Shown here one piece after another: positions 48,035-56,805 of a stretch of 64,000 bases of DNA (position 1 is its first letter; each line of letters opens with the position of its first letter). The stretch comes from an archaeon. GTDB lineage: Archaea > Iainarchaeota > Iainarchaeia > CSSED10-239. Location of the stretch: contig JAKQTP010000138.1 in assembly GCA_029563035.1 (NCBI GenBank), positions 1 to 64,000 of the forward strand, in the 5' to 3' direction. Made by a program: the position numbers and the translations under genes. The notes beneath the pieces are model-generated. The model was not told the DNA's origin. It saw nothing but the letters and a program-made list of their open reading frames with translations, and did not search any database.

Positions 48035-50725
48035 TTATCTAAACTTTTCAGGTTTATAGTCTGTTTGTATTGGGCAATTAGTAAATATTCCTGACCAATT
48101 TGTAACATTTTCTACATCCCATGAGCTAATGTCTTGGTTGAAACTGGATGCATTATTAAACATACCTCCCATATTAGTTACTTTTGAGACATTAAAATCT
48201 AAGGGATGATTGAAACTATTAGCTTGGAAAAACATTGCAGACATATCGGTTACATTAGATGTATCAAAAGACAAGGTGGAATTGAAATTAGATGCACTAT
48301 AAAACATCAAAGACATATCAGTGACATTAGAAGTATTAAAATCTAAAGGTTGATTAAAACTGGAAGCACCTAAAAACATACGACTCATATATCTTACACT
48401 AGAAGTATCAAAATCCAATGGATGATTGAAATTTGTTGCATTAAAAAACATAGACCCCATATTAGTTACTTTAGAAGTATCAAAATCTAATGGTTGATTA
48501 AAACTGGAAGCGCCATAAAACATACCAGTCATTCCATTAACATTAGAGGTGTTAAAATCTAAAGGGTGATTGAAACTTGATGCACCATAAAACATAAAAG
48601 ACATATTAGTGACATTAGAGGTATTAAAATCTAAGGGGTGATTGAAACTTGAAGTGTTGTAAAACATGTAGGACATGTCAGTTACATTAGAGGTATCAAA
48701 ATTTATAGGCGACTTGAAATTTGTAACCCCAAAAAACATGCTACTCATATCGGTTACTTTAGAAGTATCAAAATCTAATGGCTGATTAAAACTGGTTGCA
48801 TCAGAAAACATACCTGACATATCGGTTACATTAGTTGTATTAAAATCTAAGGGATGATTGAAACTTGATGCATTCCTAAACATCTCAGACATATCGGTTA
48901 CATTAGAGGTATTAAAAGAAGATAAGGGCTGGTTGAAACTGGAAGCATCTCTAAACATCCAATGCATATCGGTTACATTAGAAGTATCAAAAGAAGATAA
49001 AGACTGATTGAAACTACTCGCACCTGAAAACATACCATACATATCAGTTACATTAGAAGTATCAAAAGAAGATAATGGCTGATTGAAACTACGTGCACCA
49101 AAAAACATAGCACGCATATTAGTTACTTTAGAAGTATCAAAAGAAGATAAAGACTGGTTGAAATTACTTGCACCTGAAAACATACCACCCATATTAGTTA
49201 CTTTAGAAGTATCAAAAGAAGATAAAGGCTGGTTGAAACTAGATGCATGGAAAAACATATCCCACATATCGGTCACATTAGAAGTATCGAAATTAGATAA
49301 AGACTGGTTGAAACTAGATGCATGATAAAACATATGTTGCATATCAGTTACATTAGAGGTATCGAAATTAGATAAAGACTGGTTGAAACTAGAAGCATAA
49401 CGAAACATATAAGACATATTGCGTACTTTAGAGGTGTCAAAATTTGATAAGGACTGATTGAAACTCATATCATAAATACATCCAAACATATGATGCATAT
49501 CAGTTACATTAGAAGTATCAAAAGAAGATAAAGGCTGGTTAAAATCGGTCGCACACTGAAACATCGCAAACATATCTGTTACACTAGAGGTATTAAAATC
49601 TAAAGGTTGATTGAAACTAGAAGCAGTAGAAAACATAAAAGACATATTAATTACATTAGATGTATCAAAAGACAATGGTTGATTAAAACTAGAAGCCTTA
49701 TTAAACATAGACCCCATATTAGTTACTTTAGAGGTATCCCATGAATTTATGCTTTCATTAAATACTAAACTACTACATTTATAAAATAAACCTCTTAAAT
49801 TTGTTGTGCCATTTAAATCCAATACATCTGTTGCTGTAATATCTAGATTAGAACAACCATAAAAATAATAACCGTTATTACCTAGATTTAGGTTGCCCCA
49901 GTTTTTTATTTCTATAAGTTTTAATCTGTCGCCATTATTATTAAAACGAAATCCTTTAATTACTCCAGTTATTTTTATTTCATAAATTCCTGGCTCTGAA
50001 TAAGTATGTGTTGCTTCTGGCTGGTTCCAAGAAGTAATGTGGCTGTTTGTACCATCATTCCAATCAACATTAAAATTATAAGTCCCTGAAGATTCTAATG
50101 GCAACCTGATTTGACTGATGTCAGAAGAAGGGAGATTTCCAGGACCTGAATTGGTAGGGGTTGCTTCTGGTTGGCTCCAAAAAGTGATATTACTATCTGT
50201 GTCATCATTCCAATCAACATTAAAATTATAAGTGTCTATTTCTTCTAATAGTGGTTCGTCTTCTAATGGCGACCCGATTTGATTGCCAGTAGAAGAAGGA
50301 GAGGGTGACCCAGAAGAACCATCACTTGTATTTCTTGTATCAAATACCAATATTGTTGGAGGGCCAGTTTCATCTGAACCTGGTGGCTCATCCCCATCTT
50401 CATCATCGCTATCGCCATCATCTGGAACAATATGGCTACTACCACCATCCATTGATACTTGATCAACACCATCATAGATTATCGCTTTATCATAACTGGT
50501 TTTTAATTCAGATTCATTCATGTCTCTAGAAATTCCTGCTGAACCTCTTGATCTCTCACCAATATTTCCAAAATAAAAAGTTCCAAATATTATTACTCCA
50601 ACAACTAAAACACCCATTATAATCAAAACTTCCATTGTTGCTTGTGCTTTTCTTTTTAAATCGGTTTTTTGTGGTTTGTTGTTTTTAGATAAAGTTTCTC
50701 TATTTCTAATTAATTTTTGACCCAT
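48035..50725 (-). CDS. Giant pilin-signal adhesin with DUF285/BspA-type repeats
   Basis: 896 residues. The N terminus has a class III (archaellin/pilin) signal: a basic leader, then KAQATMEVLIIMGVLVVGVIIFG, where cleavage before Gln leaves Glu at +5. An acidic Ser/Gly linker follows, then two related segments with NFNVDWND and SQPEAT/NQPEAT phrases. About 22 DUF285-type repeats of 23-26 residues complete it, each with the form MF-x3-SSFNQPL-(SS)FDTSxVTDM, from about residue 330 to the end. The protein should sit in a pilus-like fibre or the membrane and display a long repeat solenoid. Likely role: attachment to a partner cell. Confidence 0.85.
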   Translation of the reverse strand: MGQKLIRNRETLSKNNKPQKTDLKRKAQATMEVLIIMGVLVVGVIIFGTFYFGNIGERSRGSAGISRDMNESELKTSYDKAIIYDGVDQVSMDGGSSHIVPDDGDSDDEDGDEPPGSDETGPPTILVFDTRNTSDGSSGSPSPSSTGNQIGSPLEDEPLLEEIDTYNFNVDWNDDTDSNITFWSQPEATPTNSGPGNLPSSDISQIRLPLESSGTYNFNVDWNDGTNSHITSWNQPEATHTYSEPGIYEIKITGVIKGFRFNNNGDRLKLIEIKNWGNLNLGNNGYYFYGCSNLDITATDVLDLNGTTNLRGLFYKCSSLVFNESINSWDTSKVTNMGSMFNKASSFNQPLSFDTSNVINMSFMFSTASSFNQPLDFNTSSVTDMFAMFQCATDFNQPLSSFDTSNVTDMHHMFGCIYDMSFNQSLSNFDTSKVRNMSYMFRYASSFNQSLSNFDTSNVTDMQHMFYHASSFNQSLSNFDTSNVTDMWDMFFHASSFNQPLSSFDTSKVTNMGGMFSGASNFNQSLSSFDTSKVTNMRAMFFGARSFNQPLSSFDTSNVTDMYGMFSGASSFNQSLSSFDTSNVTDMHWMFRDASSFNQPLSSFNTSNVTDMSEMFRNASSFNHPLDFNTTNVTDMSGMFSDATSFNQPLDFDTSKVTDMSSMFFGVTNFKSPINFDTSNVTDMSYMFYNTSSFNHPLDFNTSNVTNMSFMFYGASSFNHPLDFNTSNVNGMTGMFYGASSFNQPLDFDTSKVTNMGSMFFNATNFNHPLDFDTSSVRYMSRMFLGASSFNQPLDFNTSNVTDMSLMFYSASNFNSTLSFDTSNVTDMSAMFFQANSFNHPLDFNVSKVTNMGGMFNNASSFNQDISSWDVENVTNWSGIFTNCPIQTDYKPEKFR

Positions 50726-50831
50726 TATTTCTCAACCTAGTAATCTAATATAAATATACTATAATAGAATAAGGAACAAAAATATATAAACTTTTGGTTT
50801 TTGGTTATAAAAAAATAGACAATGATAATTT

Positions 50832-50862
50832 TTTAAAATTTAAAAAATAAAAATAGAAAAAA
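50832..50862 (-). terminator. T-tract terminator after the TrmB-type gene
   Basis: Directly after the stop codon the minus strand has repeated T runs (TTTTTTTCTATTTTTATTTT and on). It separates the regulator gene from the adhesin gene downstream. Confidence 0.5.
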
Positions 50863-50863
50863 A

Positions 50864-51589
50864 CTACTTCTTCCAATAATCATCAAAATGAGTAAGAAGT
50901 GCTTTTGTAAGACTTGGGTTATTCTTTAAAATTGTTAAATGATATGTCTCTTTTGGTGCTGATAAATCATTTAATGACATGACAACCTTGTTCTTATCAA
51001 TGATAAAAGCATCCATTGTATGTTCTTTCTCTTGTATTGCAAAATTCTTTGGGAAATCAAACTCTTTTGTTATAGGCTTAGAGATTAATTTAACATGAAC
51101 TTCTGGCATCTCTGAAATTGGCTTAAATGCTTCTACTCTGTCATCCATACTTGTAAAGCCAGTAATTTCTTTTTCTGCATTTTCAAATTCCTGAGACAAT
51201 AGCTTGTTATAGTCTTTAAGATTTTTAACTTGTAAAATCTTTTCTTGTACCCCAGCAACTTGATTTGACCAGGTTTCTTTACTTAAGATATCTTTTACTT
51301 GTTTATCAAGAAGAGATATTTCTTTTTTCTTATTATCTATTAGTTGTTTGAAAATTTCGTTAGGATCAATTACCTTGTATCTCTTTGGTCTACCATAGAC
51401 TTCTAGAATTAGCCCTTTTTCTTTTAATTTTTCTAAAACATCATAAATTCTTGTTTTTGGAATTTCTGCATTTCTACTGATGTGTGGAGCATCAGCTTCA
51501 ACAAAATTAAATAAAGTTGTTAATGTTCTGGCCTCATATTCTGTAAGACCAAAGTCCAATAATAAACTTAATATTTTGCTATTGTGCAT
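50864..51589 (-). CDS. TrmB-family transcriptional regulator
   Basis: N-terminal winged helix (LLDFGLTEYEARTLTTLFNFVEADAPHISRNAEIPKTRIYDVLEKLKEKGLI, residues about 8-60), a coiled dimerisation segment, and a C-terminal PLD-like/ligand-binding domain (VHVKLISKPITK...HTMDAFIIDKNKVVMSL). TrmB-type regulators usually sense sugars or energy state. The start is set at the ATG at 51589 (AGGGG six bases upstream) rather than the GTG at 51604. It lies between S2 and the adhesin gene and could control either; no operator is visible. Confidence 0.88.
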   Translation of the reverse strand: MHNSKILSLLLDFGLTEYEARTLTTLFNFVEADAPHISRNAEIPKTRIYDVLEKLKEKGLILEVYGRPKRYKVIDPNEIFKQLIDNKKKEISLLDKQVKDILSKETWSNQVAGVQEKILQVKNLKDYNKLLSQEFENAEKEITGFTSMDDRVEAFKPISEMPEVHVKLISKPITKEFDFPKNFAIQEKEHTMDAFIIDKNKVVMSLNDLSAPKETYHLTILKNNPSLTKALLTHFDDYWKK

Positions 51590-51647
51590 AAAACCCCTAT
51601 TCACATTAATTTATTATATTATATATATTAGCGATAGTTAAATAAAC

Positions 51648-52703
51648 CTATTCTTTTTTTTCTTCAGCAACTTCTTCTTTCTTAACATCTGCTTGCTTTT
51701 CTTTCTTAATCTCTGTAGGTTTGTCTTCTTTCTTTGCTACCGCTGGCTTGTCTTCTTTTTTCTTTGGTTCCTCTGATAGTTTTTCTTTCTTGGCTACTGC
51801 TGGCTTTTCTTTTTTTTCTACTGGCTTTTTCTCTGTTCCATCTGATGGCTTTTCCTCTTTTTTATCTGTTTCTTTTGAAGGAGTGGTTGTGGTTGGTGTT
51901 CTTCTAACATAAGGCTTTCTTGGAGCACCACCTGCTGTGCTTGGTCTTCTGCCACCAGCTACTGGTTTTCTAGCTGTTGTTTTAGCTGAGACTTTTCTTG
52001 TTCTCTTTCCTGGAAGTGGCTGATCTTCATCTATTTCTTTTTCACCACTTTCGCTATTATATACAAAATCATCAATTGAATATGCATAATCTTTATCTGA
52101 TCTTATTATCCCATTCTTTAATTCTAACTCTCTTATTAATAACCAAAAGAACAATGCTACTGATTTTCTTCCTTTATTGTTATAAGGAATAATAAAATCT
52201 ATATTTCTTGTATTACTAGAAGTTGTACAAAGAGCAATTATTGGGATATTTGCTTTTGTGCTTTCTACAATTGCCTGTCTATCCACATTAGGATCTGCAA
52301 TAAATACCAATTTTGGTTCTATGAAGTGTTCTGATTCTGGATTTGTAAAAGTTCCTGGAATAAATCTGTTTAATTTTGATTTATAGCCAAATGCTTGCTC
52401 TAAGATTTTAATGCCAGGAAGAGCATATTTTTTCCTTGAAATAAACACAACATCTGTTGGTTCATATTTAGAAATAAAATCAATTGCAATTTTTATTCTC
52501 TTGTCAATTACTTGAACATCCATTACATTGATTTTGTCGTTTCTAGACTTGAATACGAACTTTCTCATTGGCCCATTCTTATATTTTGTTCCAATATGTA
52601 TTCCGTTCTTAAGATATAAATCAACATTAACAAGAGTTCTGCTCTGTGGTGTTCTGTTTTCTGTTGTTTCAAAATTTTTAGGTTTTGTATTCGCTTTATC
52701 CAT
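51648..52703 (-). CDS. rps2: Ribosomal protein uS2 with long charged tail
   Basis: Residues ~25-225 match archaeal S2: VDLYLKNGIHIGTKYKNGPMRKFVFK, FISRKKYALPGIKILEQAFGYK, FIPGTFTNPES, PKLVFIADPNVDRQAIVES and NIPIIALCTTSSN. The last ~115 residues are a Lys/Glu/Pro/Thr-rich tail. Two DNA segments of this tail, 39 and 35 bases, are identical to the L7Ae tail. The ATG at 52703 (GTGAT upstream) is taken as start. Last gene of the large operon; rpoK, often next to it, is absent. Confidence 0.95.
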   Translation of the reverse strand: MDKANTKPKNFETTENRTPQSRTLVNVDLYLKNGIHIGTKYKNGPMRKFVFKSRNDKINVMDVQVIDKRIKIAIDFISKYEPTDVVFISRKKYALPGIKILEQAFGYKSKLNRFIPGTFTNPESEHFIEPKLVFIADPNVDRQAIVESTKANIPIIALCTTSSNTRNIDFIIPYNNKGRKSVALFFWLLIRELELKNGIIRSDKDYAYSIDDFVYNSESGEKEIDEDQPLPGKRTRKVSAKTTARKPVAGGRRPSTAGGAPRKPYVRRTPTTTTPSKETDKKEEKPSDGTEKKPVEKKEKPAVAKKEKLSEEPKKKEDKPAVAKKEDKPTEIKKEKQADVKKEEVAEEKKE

Positions 52704-52714
52704 TTTTATCACAT

Positions 52715-52909
52715 TTAATTATACTTCATAATATCATCAATAACTTCTACATGAGTTAAAAGCATTCTTCTACAGCAATATTTGTTTATGCCCAAGATAT
52801 CTAATGCCTCCTCAAATGTTTTCTTTTCTTGAGTTATCAATCTAATATACTCATCATATTTGTCAGCTACAACCTGACCACATGAAAAACATCTTACTGG
52901 ACAAATCAT
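52715..52909 (-). CDS. rpoN: RNA polymerase subunit Rpo10 (RpoN)
   Basis: Zinc-bundle subunit equivalent to Rpb10, 64 residues. MICPVRCFSCGQVVADKYDEY and the distal CCRRMLLTHVE give the characteristic C-x2-C...CC zinc site. GGTGA precedes the ATG at 52909. It follows S9 closely, as in most archaea. Confidence 0.96.
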   Translation of the reverse strand: MICPVRCFSCGQVVADKYDEYIRLITQEKKTFEEALDILGINKYCCRRMLLTHVEVIDDIMKYN

Positions 52910-52913
52910 AATT

Positions 52914-53315
52914 TCACCTTTTAGAATGTTGCTTTTTCTTTCTAGCACCCCTGCCTAATTGTTTCTTTGGTTCTTTTTGTCTGACATCATCAACAAGAAG
53001 GTGCCTATCATATTTCATTATCTTTTCTTTTATTTTTTCCTTGTTATTCGCTGCAAGTATTGATTTTGCAATACACGCTCTTGCAGCTTGAACCTGTGAC
53101 ATTACTCCGCCACCTTTTACATTTATAAAATAATCAAGCTTACTTGCTTCTTCATCAAGAAGAATCATTGGTTCTTTTATTAATCCTTGCTTGTAACCAG
53201 AATAATATGCTTCTAGAGCATGTCCATTAATACGAACTTTTCCAGTTCCTGCTTTTGACATACATCTAGCAACTGCATTTTTTCTTGAAGCTTTAACAAA
53301 ATAATTCTTTGCCAT
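52914..53315 (-). CDS. rps9: Ribosomal protein uS9
   Basis: Small-subunit head protein. FVKASRKNAVARC, GTGKVRINGHALEAY, VKGGGVMSQVQAARACIAKSIL and the C-terminal KKQLGRGARKKKQHSKR, the basic tail that reaches the P site. The ATG at 53315 follows GGTGAAAAAA. It lies between L13 and RpoN. Confidence 0.96.
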   Translation of the reverse strand: MAKNYFVKASRKNAVARCMSKAGTGKVRINGHALEAYYSGYKQGLIKEPMILLDEEASKLDYFINVKGGGVMSQVQAARACIAKSILAANNKEKIKEKIMKYDRHLLVDDVRQKEPKKQLGRGARKKKQHSKR

Positions 53316-53331
53316 TTTTTTCACCTAATAA

Positions 53332-53751
53332 TTATATCTTTATCTTTGCACCTAATAGTACACAAACCTCATTTAGAGTCATGCCTTTTAATTTTGGTTT
53401 TTCTGAAACAACTTTTGGAATGTCTTTTTCATAAACTTCAGGAGCATCAATAAACACCTTAAGATTTCTTAAAGCAGCTTGACCTCTAGCGTTTCTTGGA
53501 AGCATCCCTCTCACTGCAAACTTTATCATTTTATCTGGATATCTTGGATATTTTGCATTCTTTAATGGATTGCCTTTTCCTTTTCTATGTGTTCTTTCTT
53601 TGAATCTTTCCATAATATCTTCTTTTGTTCCAGAAATAAATGCATAGTTAGCATTAACAACAACTATTTTTTCTGAACTTCTTAAAAGCTTTGGAGCGAT
53701 CTCAGAAGCAAGTCTTCCAAGTATTTTGTTTTTTGCATTTATTATTATCAT
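53332..53751 (-). CDS. rpl13: Ribosomal protein uL13
   Basis: 139 residues. INAKNKILGRLASEIAPKLL, VVNANYAFISG, RYPDKMIKFAVRGMLPRNARGQAALRNLKVFIDAPE are the family core. It sits between L18e and S9. Confidence 0.96.
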   Translation of the reverse strand: MIIINAKNKILGRLASEIAPKLLRSSEKIVVVNANYAFISGTKEDIMERFKERTHRKGKGNPLKNAKYPRYPDKMIKFAVRGMLPRNARGQAALRNLKVFIDAPEVYEKDIPKVVSEKPKLKGMTLNEVCVLLGAKIKI

Positions 53752-53771
53752 ATATTTTCACCAAAATAAAT

Positions 53772-54125
53772 TTATTTTATCAACTTTACTTTTTTGTAAT
53801 CTATATTGTCTTTACAAAAATCTTTTAATGTCTTTAGCCCTTTATATTTTGCTTTTGCAGACTCTGAAAAACTTAAAGCATAGATTGTTATCTTCTTATC
53901 TAAATTTCCTGTTCCTAAAACTTTTCCAGGAATTACAACTATATCTCCATCTTTAATATAAGACATCTTCTGTAAGTTAAAAAGATTTTTAGAAGGTTGC
54001 TTTCTTGAAGATGATTCTAAGATTCTTGCAACACTAGCATATATCTCTTTTTTCTTGTCTTTTGATGACTTATATAGATTCTCAATCAATTTTTGAGTCT
54101 GTAAATTTTTTATATCTCTTTTCAT
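53772..54125 (-). CDS. rpl18e: Ribosomal protein eL18 (L18e)
   Basis: 117 residues from the ATG at 54125; a longer in-frame TTG start at 54152 adds nine basic residues without a ribosome site. IYASVARILESSSRKQPSKNLFNLQKM and DGDIVVIPGKVLGTGNLDKKITIYALSFS match. The gene is separated from rpoD by a tRNA-Leu gene. Confidence 0.94.
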   Translation of the reverse strand: MKRDIKNLQTQKLIENLYKSSKDKKKEIYASVARILESSSRKQPSKNLFNLQKMSYIKDGDIVVIPGKVLGTGNLDKKITIYALSFSESAKAKYKGLKTLKDFCKDNIDYKKVKLIK

Positions 54126-54178
54126 AATTGTTCTCTTTTTTAATTTTTTCAAATATCAATTCTTTGGAAAAGGTTATC

Positions 54179-54260
54179 TGCTGAGGGCAGGATTCGAACC
54201 TGCGAAGCACTAAGCACTGGATCTTAAGTCCAGCCCCTTTGACCGCTCGGGAACCCCAGC
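54179..54260 (-). tRNA. tRNA-Leu (anticodon TAA), inside the ribosomal operon
   Basis: Type II tRNA with acceptor GCTGGGG/CCTCAGC (one G-T pair), D arm CCC...GGG, anticodon stem CTGGA/TCCAG with loop CTTAAGA, long variable arm, T arm GCAGG/CCTGC, discriminator A. It reads UUA. It lies between rpoD and rpl18e on the operon strand; tRNA-Leu next to rpoD/L18e is known from many archaea. The variable arm is identical to that of tRNA-Leu(AAG). Confidence 0.94.
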
Positions 54261-54282
54261 GCTAAGCTTTGTCCTCTTTACA

Positions 54283-55020
54283 TTACTTAATTTTCTTTTT
54301 AAGTAACATCATATACTCTTTAGTATATCTATCAAGCAACTTTACAATTGCTTCAATTGGTAGTTGACCGATTAATTCTATGGTTAATATATAATTATTA
54401 GTATCGTTAAGTTTTAAACAATTCTTTGGGCAAGCATCAACACAAGCTTGGCAGTTTGAACATTTATTAACATCATCAATCTTTGGTTTGTTAGAAACCA
54501 TCTTCATACATTTTACAGGGCAAGCATTAACACAAGCCTGACAACCATCACATCCTCTTAAAGTCTCAAGTTCTGGCAATTGCATATAAGAAACAATTGC
54601 AGGAGAGAATTTTACGTGTGTTCTTCCTTGACCTTGAATTGCATAAGCATCAAGTCTTAATCTTTGGTTTTCTTTTAGTTTTGTTAACGGTATAGTGTCA
54701 TATACTGGCTTAACTTCTTCATCATTTGATTTTAGGTCACCAGAATAGACTGTGCATGGCCCTTCTTTTTCTAAAGTTAATGTTATTTTTTTTCCTGTTG
54801 ATTCTGTTGGTGTTGTTAATGGAACTAATGCGATTCTGTTTGCAAGCATCTCATCAACAATAACCGAATCATTCTCATAAAAATCAATCTCATCAACTGC
54901 ATATACTGATAAACAATAACTTATCTTCCTTCTTAAAGTGTTAATATCTATCGGGTCAAAGCCCTCTGCAAGATACTTATAAGTTTTACCAACTGTTTCT
55001 AGATAAGTTATTTTAGCCAT
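54283..55020 (-). CDS. rpoD: RNA polymerase subunit Rpo3 (RpoD) with two Fe-S clusters
   Basis: Alpha-like subunit equivalent to Rpb3, 245 residues. DPIDINTLRRKISYCLSVYAVDEIDFYEN is the dimerisation region. Residues ~155-205 form a ferredoxin-like domain with two complete C-x2-C-x2-C-x3-CP motifs (CDGCQACVNACP and CSNCQACVDACP), so it should bind two [4Fe-4S] clusters. Many archaea keep one or none. Confidence 0.96.
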   Translation of the reverse strand: MAKITYLETVGKTYKYLAEGFDPIDINTLRRKISYCLSVYAVDEIDFYENDSVIVDEMLANRIALVPLTTPTESTGKKITLTLEKEGPCTVYSGDLKSNDEEVKPVYDTIPLTKLKENQRLRLDAYAIQGQGRTHVKFSPAIVSYMQLPELETLRGCDGCQACVNACPVKCMKMVSNKPKIDDVNKCSNCQACVDACPKNCLKLNDTNNYILTIELIGQLPIEAIVKLLDRYTKEYMMLLKKKIK

Positions 55021-55038
55021 ATTTTTCTGCCTACCATT

Positions 55039-55434
55039 TTAGTTTTTCTTTCTAAACTTTTTTTGTTTTCTACAACCATCATGTGGGACAGGTGTAGTAT
55101 TTGATATGCTTAAAATATTTAAGCCTGCTCTTGTTAATGTCTTTAAAGAAGATTCTGCTCCTTGTCCTGGGTTATAATAAAGATTACCACCAGGCGCTCT
55201 AATCTTAACATGAACATTCTTTATTCCTTTATCATTTGCTTTTTCTGCAACAACCTGAGCAATCTTAGTTGCAATATAAGGAGATCCTTCTTTATGCTGA
55301 GACTTTGTCATTTGACCACCAGAGCATTTTGCAATAACTTCTGAACCAGTCTCATCTGTTAGAACAATTATAGTGTTGTTTCTTGAAGCAAAGATATTAA
55401 CAATACCTGTTTTTCCTGGACTTGCCATAATCAT
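55039..55434 (-). CDS. rps11: Ribosomal protein uS11
   Basis: 131 residues. GIVNIFASRNNTIIVLTDETGSE, KCSGGQMTKSQHKEGSPYIA, VHVKIRAPGG and the end TPVPHDGCRKQKKFRKKN are diagnostic. The ATG at 55434 overlaps the S4 stop (ATGA); a second in-frame ATG at 55428 is about as likely. Confidence 0.96.
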   Translation of the reverse strand: MIMASPGKTGIVNIFASRNNTIIVLTDETGSEVIAKCSGGQMTKSQHKEGSPYIATKIAQVVAEKANDKGIKNVHVKIRAPGGNLYYNPGQGAESSLKTLTRAGLNILSISNTTPVPHDGCRKQKKFRKKN

Positions 55435-55997
55435 TCACTCTCCTTTTTTGTCTCTTCTTTATTTTGTTTTACTGGCTTAACAAAAGGCTTTCCTTTTTGT
55501 TCTTGTGCTCTGTCTATTGCTGCTTTTATTTTTGTATCAATATAGGCTATTGAATCTCCAGCCATAACAATAGAACTTGGTGCTGTCCTTTTTACCCCAT
55601 TTACTATTATGTGTCCATGAGTTATTAATTGCCTTGCTTGTTTTGGTGTTAATGCCAGGCCTCTTCTAAAAACTTGTGTTTGAAGTCTTCTTTCAAGTAA
55701 ATCTGAAGCCTGTAATTTTAAAACATCATCAATTGTGTGATCCTTAGTAAAAATACCTGTTCTTTGTAATTTACCAAGCAACTCTCTTGTTCTTTTCTCG
55801 TAGTCATCAATATTACCAGCTAGAAGATTTCTAGCCATCTTTCTGTAATTTCTAACGATTGACTCTGCTTTCCAAATTTCTCTTTTTGTTTTTAAGCCAT
55901 ATTCTCTTTCAAGCTTTCTATCATTAATCATTTTCTGCTTATCGTGAAGCTTTCTTGGAACATCATATTGTCTATTTAATCTTCTTGGTTCACCCAT
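55431..55997 (-). CDS. rps4: Ribosomal protein uS4
   Basis: RNA-binding assembly protein, 188 residues. RLNRQYDVPRKLHDKQKMIND at the N terminus and the S4 domain RRGLALTPKQARQLITHGHIIVNGVKRTAPSSIVMAGDSIAY. It ends with a short charged tail. Order S13-S4-S11-rpoD as in most archaea. Confidence 0.96.
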   Translation of the reverse strand: MGEPRRLNRQYDVPRKLHDKQKMINDRKLEREYGLKTKREIWKAESIVRNYRKMARNLLAGNIDDYEKRTRELLGKLQRTGIFTKDHTIDDVLKLQASDLLERRLQTQVFRRGLALTPKQARQLITHGHIIVNGVKRTAPSSIVMAGDSIAYIDTKIKAAIDRAQEQKGKPFVKPVKQNKEETKKESE

Positions 55998-56030
55998 TAT
56001 TTTTCACCTTTATTTTTTTTAATGTGCCCC

Positions 56031-56624
56031 CTACTTTTTCTTTTCTACACCAATTGTTGAATGCTTTCTACCAGTTGATTTAGATTTTTGTCCTCTTACT
56101 CTTAGGCCCCACTGTAGTCTTAAACCTCTATAGCTTTTTGATTTACCAAGCCTTTGAAGTTCTTTTCTCTCAACTAGTTTTAGATCTGCCATGATATATT
56201 GAGCTTGGGTACCATCTCTTTGTTTTGGTCTATTAAGTAACCAAGCAGGCACTCTTTTGTCTAAATTTGCTATTATGTTTTCTATTGTTTCAACATCTTT
56301 ATCAGTTAAATTTCCTACTTTTGCAATAACCTTACCAGAATCTTTGAAGAATATATCTTCAATTGCTTTTCCTAATCTATAACTTATTCCATAGATTAAG
56401 GTTAAACCATCAGAGATTGTCATATACCCTGGTATATCTCTATTTGCAATTCTTACGATGTGTTTGAAGTCAGCACCTTCTTTTGCAGGATTGAAATGAC
56501 TTGGTTTAGGCTTTGGCTTGACCAATCTCAATCTATCTGTAGATGCACGACCTGAACCTTCTGATCTACCTTTCTTAAGCTTTGCTTCTGGTGATTTTTT
56601 ACTTTTCTTTTTATCTTTTGCCAT
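56031..56624 (-). CDS. rps13: Ribosomal protein uS13
   Basis: 197 residues. HIVRIANRDIPGYMTISDGLTLIYGISYRLGKAI, VPAWLLNRPKQRDGT, and YRGLRLQWGLRVRGQKSKSTGRK match S13. A ~45-residue basic N-terminal extension precedes the core, longer than usual. It follows L14e at 16 bases. The pseudouridine synthase gene cbf5, often placed between L14e and S13, is not here. Confidence 0.95.
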   Translation of the reverse strand: MAKDKKKSKKSPEAKLKKGRSEGSGRASTDRLRLVKPKPKPSHFNPAKEGADFKHIVRIANRDIPGYMTISDGLTLIYGISYRLGKAIEDIFFKDSGKVIAKVGNLTDKDVETIENIIANLDKRVPAWLLNRPKQRDGTQAQYIMADLKLVERKELQRLGKSKSYRGLRLQWGLRVRGQKSKSTGRKHSTIGVEKKK

Positions 56625-56640
56625 TATTAATCACATTTAA

Positions 56641-56799
56641 TTATTCTAAAGGAAACACGTGTTGTATTCCAATCTTTTGTTCTTTGTCTTTTATCTTGTA
56701 GTAAATATATTTGGTATCCATCTTATCAATAATTATTTGTTTACCCATATTCCTACCTTGCATTATAATGCATTTTCTTCCCTTCTCTAATAAACCCAT
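56641..56799 (-). CDS. rpl14e: Ribosomal protein eL14 (L14e), short form
   Basis: 52 residues (ATG 56799, TAA 56641-56643). MGLLEKGRKCIIMQGRNMGKQIIIDKMD corresponds to the KOW-like start of L14e (G-R-x-C-x3-x-GR-x-x-GK) and the end IGIQHVFPLE to the N-I-K-H-L-E-P end. Shorter than the usual ~75-95 residues but complete. GTGATGATTT precedes the start. Placed between L34e and S13 as expected; cmk, normally between L34e and L14e, is absent. Confidence 0.85.
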   Translation of the reverse strand: MGLLEKGRKCIIMQGRNMGKQIIIDKMDTKYIYYKIKDKEQKIGIQHVFPLE

Positions 56800-56805
56800 A
56801 AATCA

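Noticed and set aside
48100..49760. Regularly spaced ~72-base repeats that could look like a CRISPR array
   Set aside because: They are in frame, code for DUF285-type protein repeats, and lack distinct spacers or a conserved palindromic repeat.
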